NCBI RefSeq assembly: GCF_901933205.1
Contig: NC_044577.1
Location: forward strand, 2,057,321-2,121,320
Source of the DNA: Camarhynchus parvulus
Taxonomy: Eukaryota; Chordata; Aves; Passeriformes; Thraupidae
DNA length: 64,000 nt
Direction of reading: 5' to 3'
Shown: positions 51,999 through 63,100 of the stretch, in pieces
How the letters are laid out: the number at the start of each line of letters is the position of its first letter
Numbering within the stretch: the stretch's first letter is position 1
The notes under the pieces: model-generated
The model's database searches: none
What the model was told of the DNA's origin: nothing
The model's input: only the letters and a program-made list of their open reading frames with translations
Translations under genes and position numbers: made by a program

Positions 51999-52824
51999 CC
52001 TTAGCAAGCAAAAGAGCTGAACTCAAAAGAGCTGATAATCACTAAAGAGCTGGTATCCCTTATGCTTGCTAAAGGTAGCCAGCAGCTGACAGCTACTTGG
52101 GTTCCGTGCAGTCTGTCCCCAGAAGAGGACTGAGCTATCCAGACCCTGCTGCCTGCTTGGGGGCAAACCTGCTCCCAGCCGGAGGCCTTGACAACAGTCC
52201 AGGTAAATTGACTTGTCCTTCCAGTCTCTGGGCTTCCCCATGCAAAGGCAAACAGGTTTTGGCTGCCAGGGTCCAAGGGTATACAGAAGAAAGCATCCTT
52301 GAGATCTGAAACGGTAAACCATCCATATTCATCTTTTAGTTTGCTTAGTTAAAGCATATGGATTTGCAACCACTGGGTGGAGATCTCCAGCTATTTTGTT
52401 AATAGCCTGTAGGTATTGAACCAGACTGTAGTTCAAGCCATCAGGCTTTTGTATGGGTAAAATGGGTGTATTCTATTCAGATTCACATTCCAGTGACAAC
52501 CCAAATTTTAGAAAATTGTCTATGATAGATTTAATACTTTTTATGTTTTCCACTTTAAGTGGATATTGCTTAATTCCTGTTGATCGTGTTCCAGGTTTAA
52601 GTTTAATGATTACAGGTTGTGCTGCTTTGGCCTTACCAGGGGTCCCATCCACTCATACTTTAAGACAAACCTGACTAAGAACTTCTTCTGTGTCTCTTCT
52701 GTTTTGGACCAATCTGTAATGAGAGCTGGACTTAGAACAAGATTATTTGTTCGTCATTGACTATGATCTGAAATCCTCCAGGGGTAAACTACATTTCACC
52801 CTGTTGGAACCTGTTACAACATTC

Positions 52825-53064
52825 TCATTTCTCCAACAAATCCTTCCAATGAGGCATTTTGGGGGGCGTAAGCATATATAGGAACCGATGTATTCCTACT
52901 GTGTTTCCCAGTTCATAAGATCGTGGTTTTAAAAAGGATACCTTCTGCTGTTGACTTGTGGCTCCAATGACATTCACAACTTTACCAGGATCAATTTCTT
53001 CCAACTTAATATCTAATACAGAATGTGTTGCACCCACATTCACCAGACATTTCATTTTCCTCAT
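52825..53064 (-). pseudogene. pro: ERV4 protease remnant
   Basis: GATHSVLD is the gammaretroviral protease context, but the catalytic DTG is replaced by NVG, so the enzyme is dead. It is followed by VNVIGATSQ and PPKMPHWKDLLEK as in class I pol leaders. Confidence 0.75.
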
Positions 53065-53613
53065 CTTTCCCCCCAGTTCTCTTTTGACCAGAGGGTTTTC
53101 TGGGGGGGATGCCCTCCAGCCAGCCCTTGCATTGATTCAGTTCTTCAACCACCTTGGGTTTGAGTTGCAGGCAGTCTCTCTTCTAATGTCTGTCTTTCTT
53201 ACAATAGGCACATTGAGTGGTCCAGAGGTTAGGGATAGGTCTCTGCCCAGCCCAGCCATTTCTTTGTCCTGAGGAGGGGCCTTTGGGCGGCTCCTCTCCA
53301 AGGGCTGCAATAATAGTGTTAGTCATTCCTTTCTCCAGCTGCTTATGCTCTACCCGACTACGATTTATATGAACTCACCACGCTTCTTCTTGCAGTTTTT
53401 CTATACCTGGTCTTCCATTTTTAATTTTTACTTTCTGCCTCGTATCATTAGAGGATTGGCCCAGGAAAAGGGAAATGAGTTGGTTTTTGCCATAATCATC
53501 TGATGGGCTTGGAGCAGTGATTTATGCATGGCTTCCTGAAATTGTTCAAAAATTCAGTCAGGGCTTTAAGAGGCCCTGGTTTCACTTGTTATAGTGCACT
53601 CCAAAGTACAGCC

Positions 53614-54054
53614 TTAGGGATACCATTTTCCAAAAGAAACCCATTCCCAATACTTCTGCAGGACTTGATAGTAACCAGAATTATTACAGTCCCAGGGAGG
53701 TTTTGTGAGAGGGCATGTTTCTTCTGTATTTTCTCCTGCCCGTAGCCTGGCTCTTCCATCATTCCATGCAGTTTTTAATACCAGCTCTTTCCTTGTGTCT
53801 GTTAAAACATCTAGCACAGGATCTATGACCTCCCCATCTGGGTCCAGGGCTTTAAAAAATGCCCTGAATCTTTTGGCTATTCCTGATGGATCATCCCAGT
53901 ATTGTCTAGCCAGAAATTTCCAGCTTTCTAAATCAGCTAACGAGAGGGGTACCTTGATTTTCATGAGACTCAAAGGTCCCGTTGCCTCCCATAATAACAG
54001 TGACTGAATGACTATCCTCTGAAAAGATGGTGATCTTCCTCCCAGGCCCTGCAA
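53614..54054 (-). pseudogene. gag: ERV4 Gag capsid remnant
   Basis: A 146-codon frame contains PLSLADLESWKFLA, YWDDPSGIAKRF, DPDGEVIDPVL and LTDTRKELVLKTA, the class I capsid N-terminal pattern with its spacing. It is cut upstream by the LTR at 54072. Confidence 0.85.
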
Positions 54055-54071
54055 ATGAGTCCAAGGGGGGC

Positions 54072-54636
54072 TGTTGTGGTGTGTTTTCTCTTTAATGGTT
54101 CGTTCTGTTATCCCCTATGTTAGTGGTTCAGTCTAAGTTGTACCCTCCTATCTTAGCTGTCTGTCTTGTCTTAAGCCTGGGATGTTCCCTGATCCTCCTC
54201 CCATTCAGCTGTCAATCCCACTTTCTACCAACCCTTTAGTCTAGAAACTTCCCTGTCAATCTCCTGTTCCTCAAAGCTCTATTGGTCTATGCAAACCCTC
54301 CCCCTGTTCCTCCTCATTGGTTCAAACATTGTAAGACCCGCCTTGTGCTCCTCCCCAGTCCTTCCCCTATTGGCTGAAAATCTGTACCCGCTCCTGAGCC
54401 CTCCCTATATAAAAGTCCCTGCTCTCCTGTTTTCTGTGTCTTTCATCCCTGCACTTTCCATGGGATAAGGCTGTCCTTGGAACCCATACAGAAGAGCTCT
54501 TCCTTGTCCTTATCTACACTGGTGGAATTCTGGCACTGTGTCATGGGGGAGTGCTGAATGGTGACAATACCACGACTCCCTTTCTGCCTTTGGTTCTGTA
54601 CTGGGAGTTCTTCCTCTTTCAAGTTCTAGAGAGGAA
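54072..54636 (+). mobile_element. Solo LTR nested in ERV4 gag
   Basis: The 565-base element starts TGTTGTGGTG. GGGGGC flanks it at 54066-54071 and 54637-54642, and ERV4 gag continues on both sides. The expected terminal CA reads AA, probably one substitution. It has GAAACTTC (54244-54251), inverted CCAAT boxes and a TATA box (about 54412). It is younger than ERV4. Confidence 0.8.
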
Positions 54637-55429
54637 GGGGGCTCACAGGCACAGTTTTCTCAGCAGTATTTACCAGGGATTTTGACTGCATTCCCTGTCC
54701 TCCCTGTTCCCATGACTCAAAAGGAGCAACCAAACCCTCTGTCCTTTCCTCATTCTCTTTATATTTTAAACACCTTTGTCTTGTGGAACATGCAGAACAA
54801 CACCTTCTTAGTCCTCCCTTTCCTTTTGTTTTGCAATCTTTTTCCATAGCCAACACAGAAGGATTCCCTGGGGCCAAATTAAAGCCACATTCCTGCTGCA
54901 ATTTAGGGTGATCCTTCAGATAAACAAAACATATTTAGGTACATACACAGCCTCATCTTATTTTCATTCTTTTCACAAAAATAATAGTAACCACAACATG
55001 GTATAACAACTCAGGGTTCCGTTTATTGGCTTCTTCTCCCTGTCTTCAAATATATAAAGGGACCACTATTGATCACTGTATTTTTTGAGGGTTTTCTTAG
55101 TCTCTGTGCTCCCAGGGCCTCTCTTATCTTCTTCCATTGTTTCAATAGGCATCCCAGGGGGTTTGGATTTATTGGCTTGCTGGCTGACACCCTGGTCCTC
55201 TCTTTATCGCCTCTTACACTCTGTTGATTTTTAATGATATTTGAATTCCCAAACTGAAATGTTATTTTTTTCTCTCCCCTCCTTGCTCTTACTATTTTTA
55301 CACCACAGCTGGTACACACAGGGCATCTTTGGGCTGCCCTGCACCAATATTCTCTCCTGTAACTGTGGCAATGTATATAAACAAAAGGACGACACCCCCT
55401 ATACAACAAACAAGGGATCAGAGTCCTTG

Positions 55430-57041
55430 CAGTCCTGCAGCCTTCCTGAGGCTTCTGCATCACAGGTGCCTTCAAGGCACAACTGCACGACTTGTTAACA
55501 TGGAGCTTTCCTGAGGCATCTCTGTTTAAGGTGCCCTCGAGGCCAGACTCTGGCATTGTCGTGGTGTGGTTTGTGTCTTTATTTGTTGAGTTTGTTACTG
55601 TACTGGATTTTCTATGTTTGAAATGATTCATTCTATGTGGCCCCATATTACTTCCCAAATGGTTTCACCCTCAGTTGTATACTCCCCCTTTCCCTATCAA
55701 TCACTCTTGTACCTAACCCAATTTCCAGACCCTTCTCTGTCACTCCTCCAAACCCTGCCCCTGCAGCTTGTCTGTCATTGTTTGCCTAGCCCCTTCATCT
55801 AGAAGCTTCAATGTTAATTATGTTAATCTACTAATACCATTGGTAGATTTTGCATGCTCTCCTCCACTATCCTATTCCATGTATGATAATTTAGTCCCTC
55901 CTCATGCTCCTCCTCAGTTGCTAGCCTTTAGTTGTTAGGCTGACTCCTCCCCAGAGTCAGCCTCCCTTCATAATTTTCTGTATCCCTTTACTCTGTGCTC
56001 TTCTGCTTCTGCTTCCTCCCAGCTTGCTACAGTTTGTACCACCTGTTCACTCCCTTTGGGGAAGGAATAAACAGCAGCTTGAAAATTATCGACAGAAAGC
56101 CCCTCTCTTCCTCATTTATCTGTCTAACTCAACGAGGACCTCTCCGGGTGCCTGCTCTGCCAGGCCCAGTGGAAGGAGAGGTTCCTGCCAGCGGCTGATC
56201 TGCTACCCTGAGCCAAGCCCAAGGGCTGGAGGCAGGGAGCAGCCACTCAGTGCACCGAGATGAGGGGTCAGGGCTGGCTGGCACCACCAGCATCACCCCT
56301 CCACCCGAGATCGGGGATGTAGCTCCATGGCACGGCGGGCAGATTCCCCGGCCTGTTCAAAGTGTTCAGGGGGAAAAATAAGAAAGGCCCTGGAGCTGCC
56401 CCAGCACAACAGCCTGAAGAATCGGAACGGTTCCAGCCACTGCAGGATGGTGAGCGGCAGGGCATGGCCACAGGGCTGATGGCTACATCCATTAATTCTC
56501 AAGTTCTTGGACTGCGCTGAATTCGGTGACAGCATCCTGAAGGTTGTGTCAAGGCACCTGCAGAGAGAGTGCAGGGAGCAGCATCGCCTGGTGCTCAGAG
56601 GCCTCGTGGTGGTCAGCAAGGATCTCTTGATGGTGAGGAGGGGGCCGTGGCTGAAGCTGCACTGGGGAAAGCAGCCCCATGGGCGTGCAGGGCTTCAGGA
56701 GCTGAGGCAGCTGCTCCCAGCTCTCCTGCCTCACCTGCCCCAGTGCTTTGGGTCAGGCCTTTGGCCTGTGGGCCCTGCCTGCAGCAGCAGGGTGGCCTTG
56801 CAGTGCCAGGCCGGTGGTGGTGCTGCAGCCATGCATGGCTTCCCAGCACAGCCTTGTGTTCCACACAGGCCAGGAGAATTTGCTGCCTGTCACCAAGACT
56901 TCTGGAGCTGCTGGATGATGCAGATGGAGACCTGGTCTGCATGACCCTTCATGCTTTCATCAATGTGCTGCAGCACAAAGACATCCTTGTATCCAGCACC
57001 ACTGCCCCAAAGCTGGCTGAGGCACTGCTGCTGCTCTTTTT
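55430..57041 (+). pseudogene. MROH fragment E (5' module, exon 1, exons 9-10)
   Basis: A 5' repeat module (55430-55556) is split by a solo LTR from exon 1 (to 56449), which encodes a shifted version of FKVFRGKNKKGPGAAPAQQP before a GTGAGC donor. At about 56503 intron 1 runs directly into exon 9 without an acceptor, so exons 2-8 are deleted. Exon 9 ends at 56632 and exon 10 is 56869 to about 57041, where it breaks into unrelated DNA. The copy cannot make the family protein. Confidence 0.82.
55557..56327 (+). mobile_element. Solo LTR at the start codon of MROH fragment E
   Basis: The 771-base element starts TGTCGTGGTG and ends AGCTCCA. It is flanked by TGGCAT (55551-55556) and TGGCAC (56328-56333), a 6-bp duplication with one difference. 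The intact equivalent is TGGAATGGCAG at 60116-60126. It has GAAGCTTC (55802-55809) and AATAAA (about 56066). Confidence 0.85.
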
Positions 57042-57369
57042 CTCCACAAGGCAGCCGCTGCAGAATTGGCCTCAGGATTAAAACTGCCAATTCTAGTTCT
57101 CCACAACAGACCACAGACTGGTGGAGTTGCAGAATTGGTTTCAGGACTGAAACCTGCCAATTCTGGCTTTTAACAACAAAACACAAAAAGCACAGGGGCA
57201 TGGGTCCCCTCCAAACAGGAGCTTTTCAGCTCTGCACAAAACCCCACATAGACAAAGGAATTAAATCCCTAAACCCATTTACCACAATATCCACAATTCC
57301 TTCAGAGAAAGATCCTTTCAGACTTCCAAGTCTACAGAATAAACTACAATTCCCACAACCCCTTGAATA
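57042..57369. repeat. Two-copy imperfect repeat, about 67-base period
   Basis: GCAGAATTGG...CAGGA...AAACTGCCAATTCT at 57059-57108 recurs at 57126-57176 with about 80-90 per cent similarity. Origin is unknown. The rest of the stretch shows no gene. Confidence 0.55.
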
Positions 57370-58110
57370 GTTGAAGATATTTTTGACAATTCTCCCACCT
57401 TAGGGATAAAATTTAAGGTGGATGGAGAGGCCCCTGTGTTTACTAGGAAACGCACCTCCTCTCCATCTGAACCCACCTTAAAAGTTAACAAGGGCTCTGG
57501 TGTGGTGTGTCCCTGCTACAGTGGGAGCCCCTGACACATCTAATAATCCATCTCCATTGTCCCCTGGACTTCCTCCTCCTGAGGGTCCAGCTGTTTTTGT
57601 GAACATTCCCACTTCCAGTGTCCCTCTGCCCAGCAGATAGCACACTGATTCTTTCCCAGCTGCTCTTTGGGGTGGCTCTCCCCTGCTGAGGAGGGAATGC
57701 TTCTGCCACTTCCTTGTAGCCAACCCTGTCCCTTCTATTATGGGGAACCACTTTGGGTCCTGGGGCCCTCGGGGGCTGTAAAAATTCTGCCATCACCTTT
57801 GTCTTTGCTTTCTCCTTTTCAGCATCCCTTTTTACATACACTTGCTGTATCTTTCTAAGCAGTTCATCCAGGGACATATTCTGCCCTTCCTCTAGTCCTC
57901 CCTGATACTGCCGGTGGCTACTCATCTTCTGCAGCTCAAAGCCATTCGTCTTTCCAGTGAACCTAACAAAATCCTTAAACGAAAATCCTAATCTTTCCAC
58001 CAACAATCTGCATTTCCTGGATCTTCTTTCCTCCTTGCTCTCATTCTCTTTATTACACACATTATACCAGAGCCAAAGTGTCCAAACACGGCCCCCAGGT
58101 CGTGATTCTC
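57370..58110 (-). pseudogene. gag-pro: ERV5: gammaretrovirus-like gag end, nucleocapsid and protease start
   Basis: The minus-strand frame has a lysine- and glutamate-rich capsid end (KRDAEKEKAKTKVM). In the neighbouring frame lie a CCHC knuckle CAICWAEGHWKWEC (about 57610-57655) and then LVNTGASLST (about 57440-57475), a protease active site with N for the first D. It is a separate class I copy from ERV4, because both contain nucleocapsid and protease. Confidence 0.72.
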
Positions 58111-58688
58111 CTGCAGGGAACAAGAGGGCAGAGCTGTACTTTATTGGCCACTAAGTTATCTCTAACAGGGGGAGGACTGACCTTTTTGGAATCTACTCAT
58201 TTGTTCAGTTTCCTTTTGTAACACTGACTGGACTTTCATTCCATGAGGGCTTTTGTTCCTTCAGAATTATGGTATTATCATCCCTTCATAGAAAAACATT
58301 TGCAAACCAATGGATGGCCATTTTTTTTGCTTCTGTCTTACATTTCCTAAAGTGACTCTCAGTGGTTGACATTAAGGCAAATGAGTTACTGATTTGAGTT
58401 GGAAGCAAACTTGAAAATCTTTCACGTTGTTATAAATGAATAAGGGGATAGTTGGCTCTCACAATTAAGAGATGAATATTGTGTGTATGTTAAGAGAATT
58501 TTTATAGCTGTATAGTTATGTTATTTTTGCATGTTCTTTCCATAGTACTCTTTCCCTTCCCCCCTTATTGCTGTCACTAGTGGGGCATTCAGGGGAGGGA
58601 GAGCTTGGTACCAGCAGGCAGAGCATGGCAACACCTGACCTCCAATCAAGATGTAAGAAAGTGACTTCCACCACTGGATGAAAGAAAA
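58111..58688. other. AT-rich non-coding DNA
   Basis: No gene, LTR ends or splice pattern is seen. It passes into A-rich and G-rich homopolymers at 58689. Confidence 0.5.
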
Positions 58689-59023
<335 letters not shown>

Positions 59024-59790
59024 CCCAGCTTCTGACAGAGACCAAGTGTTGCCAGCAGCTGCTCCAGGTGCTGCGGCCATCAGCCCCTGCAGGAAGGGGG
59101 CACAGCCCCCAGTGCACGTGGGCTTTGGCTCCCTGTGGCACAGAAGCCCCCCGGGGGCACAGGTCTCTGGGGCAGGAGACGGGCACCAGCGCTGCCAGGG
59201 CTCGGGGGGTGGCAGCTCTGCTTGGCCGGGGACTCTGCCACAGCTGCTGATGTCAGCGCTGCCCGGGCCCCAGGGCTCAGAGCAGCATTGGTGCCCGGGC
59301 CCACCCGTTCCTTGTGCGTGTCACAGCCGCGGCTTTAGGATGGCCACCGGCCGGGACGTGTCCCAAGGAGGCCGTGCCAGCTTCCCTGGAAGGCCCCGTG
59401 CCCTTCCCAGCGCGGCTGCCTCGGCAGCCCTGGGGGCTCCTTCTGCTGCCCTGAGCCCGCAGAGCAGGGCAGCGTTTGCTGATGCTCTGAGCCCTTCCTA
59501 AAGATCCTGTGCGGGCTGCCTTAGACACCTGGGGCCAGGCATTCCTTCCAGCCTGGGCCACTCTGGCTGGGCTGGGGGCGGCCCCAGGGCAGGCGGCAGT
59601 GTGTGCAAGGGCCCTGGGTGACACGCTGCAGCACGGTCACCGTGCCATGGAACGGAACCCGGTGTCCAAGGGCCCTTTGTGACACATGGGAAATAGAAGC
59701 TTGCCTGCGGGTGCTCGGAGCACGCGACGGGACAGGACGGGACAGAGCGGTGCCGTGAGGAGCCCCCGCACAGCGCGCTCGTTCGCGTCC
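59024..59790 (+). other. MROH intergenic unit (5' flank of gene F)
   Basis: This is an inverted paralogue of 35531-36300 and 19321-20085, including the GTGTCACAAAGGGCCC repeats in reverse. It is truncated on its left by the homopolymer tract. Confidence 0.75.
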
Positions 59791-60119
59791 CACCCGGAGC
59801 TTTTCCGAGGCGTTATTCCTGCAGCTGAGCTCGAGGCCAGACTGCGGGACTTGGTGACTCGGAACTTTTCCGAGGCATCTCCCATTCCTGCGGCCAGTGC
59901 CATCAAGCCCAGACCGTGGGATTTGGTCACCTTAATCGTTAACGAGGAGTCTCCTGTCATTGTGGCAGGAGCCCTAAAGACCAAAGTGCAGGACTTGCTG
60001 TCCTGCAGCCTTCCTGAGGCTTCCCTGTCGCAGGTGCCTTTAAGGCACAACTGCAATTGTTGACTTGGCAATATCCTGAGGCATCTCTCTAGAAGGTGCC
60101 CTCAAGGCCAGATAGTGGA
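59791..60119 (+). repeat. 5' tandem module of MROH gene F
   Basis: There are four to five units of the 65-78 base module, each with CCGAGGC-type or CCTGAGGC-type cores, and GCAGGTGCC junctions. One frame is open to 60063. This is the longest array among the copies. Confidence 0.65.
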
Positions 60120-63100
60120 ATGGCAGGCAGATTCCGCGGCCTGTTCAAAGTGTTCAGGGGGAAAAAAAAGAAAGACTCTGGAGCAGCCCCAGCACAACAG
60201 CCTGAAGATCCGGAGCAGATCCAGACACTGCAGGATGGTGAGTAGCAGAGCTGGGCCTCAGGGCTGATGGCTGCAGCCAGCTTGGCCCCATCCCATCCCA
60301 TCCCATCCCCTGGGGACATGCCCACGGACAGGACGGAACAGGGGCCGGGCAGACACCCCGCAGGGGCCGTGCTCCATCCCCTGGGCCATCCCGGGGCTCT
60401 CCCTGCCTGGGGAGCGCAGGGCTGGGCTGTGTTCTCCGGCCTCTCCTGCAGCCCCTCAGCTCTGGCTGCGCTCGCTCTTTGCCAGGTGCAGCCCTGGACA
60501 AGACACAAGAGCAGGAACCCGGCCCTGGCCGCTTGCGCAAAACCCTGAAGGTACCTGCAGCCACCCCCACCTGGGCTGGGCCTGCTCTCCCTGCTCAGCT
60601 GAGCACCACGCCTGGAGCATGCCATGGAGCATCCCTGCCTTCCCTGCCCTTTATTCTCCTGCAGACATGCCGGAAATTCCTGCGCATTCGACCTAGGAAG
60701 ACCGGCACCACAGCAGCTGAGGGCACAGCCGAGACTGACTCGGGGCTGACCAAGCTCCAGGCAAAGCCTGATGTCAGCCCTAGATTTGGCTGAGCGGTCA
60801 CAAGACTTTGACATCTCAGGGACTGAAAGCTGGGCAAAGGCTCTTCTCACATCAATGACGGAGGATCTGGTCATCACAAACACGGACAATGAAGAGACTG
60901 AGGACATGTCAAATACTGACAGCACGCCCACGCCCAATCGCACTCCCACCAGGATTCATGCTCCCACTAAGGATTTTTTTGAGGAGAGTGCTGTTCCTCC
61001 TCAGCAGCAGGTAAGCAGCCTGGGGCCAGGCTTGGAGGCCTGCCAGGATCTTGTGTCCCCTCAAGCCATGGTCACTGGGCCCCCTCAGCCTTTGCAGCCA
61101 GCACAGTGTGGCAGGAAGGGAAGCACTTCTTGGGGGAAGCTGGGGAAGTTGCTGCCTTGGACAGCACTCAAAATCTCCCCCATGCCTCCGCCAGGTGCCA
61201 GCCATTGTAAGGGGCATTCACCAGAGTCTACAGTCCCATGGCACTGTGGATGCCAGGCTGCAAAGGGACATTGTGAGGCTGGCTGAAGAACACCCTGCTG
61301 ACGTGGTGCTGACCCTCCTGCGCTGTGCCCCAACGTGTGACAGGTACGGGGCCCACGTGCCTGGAGAGCTCAGGGCTCACCAGCCTTTGGGGCCCATGGC
61401 CCTGCACAGCCTGTGCTATGGGGTCTGCCAGACAGGCAGAGAGCTCCAGGACCCTGGGGCCCCTCTGTTTACCAAGCCTGCTGCCAATGCTCCCTCCCTG
61501 CACCTCAGGGCACCGGGGCTCTGTCACCTGGGCCCCCACAGCTGCACAGGGCATGGTACTGGGACTGAGATGCCCCTGACACAGAGCTCTGATCCCACAG
61601 AGCTGCTACAATGATGTGGAGAGCCATAGGGTCATCAGGACCAGCACTGGAGAAAGTGCTGCCAACACTGCTCTGCGTGATGGAGGATTGGCCACTGCAC
61701 AGCGCGTGCACCTCTGATGGGGACGACAGGGACGTTTTTGCCCTGGCTGTGAGTGTCTGGATCTGGCCTCTGCTTGCCCCTCGGTCACCTCTCCAGCAGC
61801 TCTCCATCCTCTCCATGCCTCAGGCACTGGGCTGAACCCTGGGCTAGGGGCAGGCTCAGGGGGCACCAGGCCCGCTGCTCCTCCTGCATCTGCCCTTGGG
61901 CCCTGCCCCATGGACACCTCGGCACTGAGCGCTGTCTCGGGCTGCTTCTTTTGCAGGCAACTCTGGTGATCTGGGTGATTGTGCCTGAGTGCCACAAGGC
62001 CATGATCCCTTATTCTGGGCACCTGTTTGTGGCTCTGCTGTTCCATGTTGTCATCACCACACAGCAGACGCCACCAGAGGAAGTTGATACCTTCTGGCGA
62101 GCGTGCCAGGAGGAGCACCGCCTTCCCAGCAAGTCCAACAGGTCCCGGTCCTCCTGTCCTTCCCATGCCCTTGTGGCCAGCGCCAGTGCTCCCAGTGTGA
62201 CCTGGGCTTTGCTCTGCACACAGGTTTGCAGTGCAGGCCATGAAGGCTCTGCTCTGCCGACTGCGCTGTGACAATGAGGTGGTGGCTATGGAGCGCAAGC
62301 GTGGTTGGAAGATGCTGCTGTGTGCTGACAGCCAGCACTATGCTGCGGGTCTGCTGGCCAGGTGAGACCCCCTTCTCCCCATTGCCCACGGCATTAGTGC
62401 TCTGTGCCCCACTCAGTCCCTGTGGTCATGGGCCAGAGAGCCTCGTCACTGAGGGACAGCCAAGGAGACTGGAAAAGGCAGGGAGAGGAGGGTGCCCAGA
62501 CTGAGCTGCCTCATAAAGTGCCTACATCCCTTCCAGGGATGCTGGGGAAAGACCAGTATTCTGTGAGTCAGTCCTGGGAGAGGTTTAGCACCCTCACCTC
62601 AGGGTCTTGGTGTCTTTTTCCCCCCTTCCAGGGAGATGTGCCATATCTTTATCCCCTTGTGTTCCCTCATTGCAATCCATCTACTCAAGCGGCTGCACAG
62701 GGAGCAGCCACGATGGGATCTGCCCTTCCTGGCATTCCTTGTGGAGGTGAGCCTGGTTCCAGCGCTGCCTGGCTGAGCTGCCTCCCAGCTCTCTGCCCTC
62801 TCGTAGGCACAGCTGCCAGGACGGTGCCCGGTGCCCTGTGCTGCTGCCTGGGCCCAGCCCTGCACGGTTCTGGGCTCCTGCTGGATGGGTCCCTGTCACT
62901 GCCCTGTGCCTTTCAGGTCTTTCAGTGCCTAGACTTGAGGAAATGTGGTGACAGCATACTGGAGATCATGTCAAGGTACCTGCAGAGCGAGTGCAGGGAG
63001 CGGCGTCGCCTGGCACTCAGAGGCCTCGTGGTGCTCAGCAAGGATCCCTTGAGGGTGAGAAGGGGGCAGCGGCTGAAGTTGTATGAGCAGTGTGGGGTTG

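Larger units (their letters stand above)
52080..55200 (-). mobile_element. ERV4: gammaretrovirus-like (class I) remnant
   Basis: Minus-strand order: matrix scrap with NPLGCLLKQWKKI (about 55023-55200), linker (54640-54900), capsid (53614-54054) with SLADLESWKFLARQYWDDP and a LTDTRKELVLKTA run, one CCHC-like knuckle (about 53171-53212), protease (52825-53064) and the start of RT with PLDPGSQNLFAF (about 52230-52310). Most of pol, env and both LTRs are missing. A solo LTR is inserted in gag. There are many stops and shifts. Confidence 0.82.
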
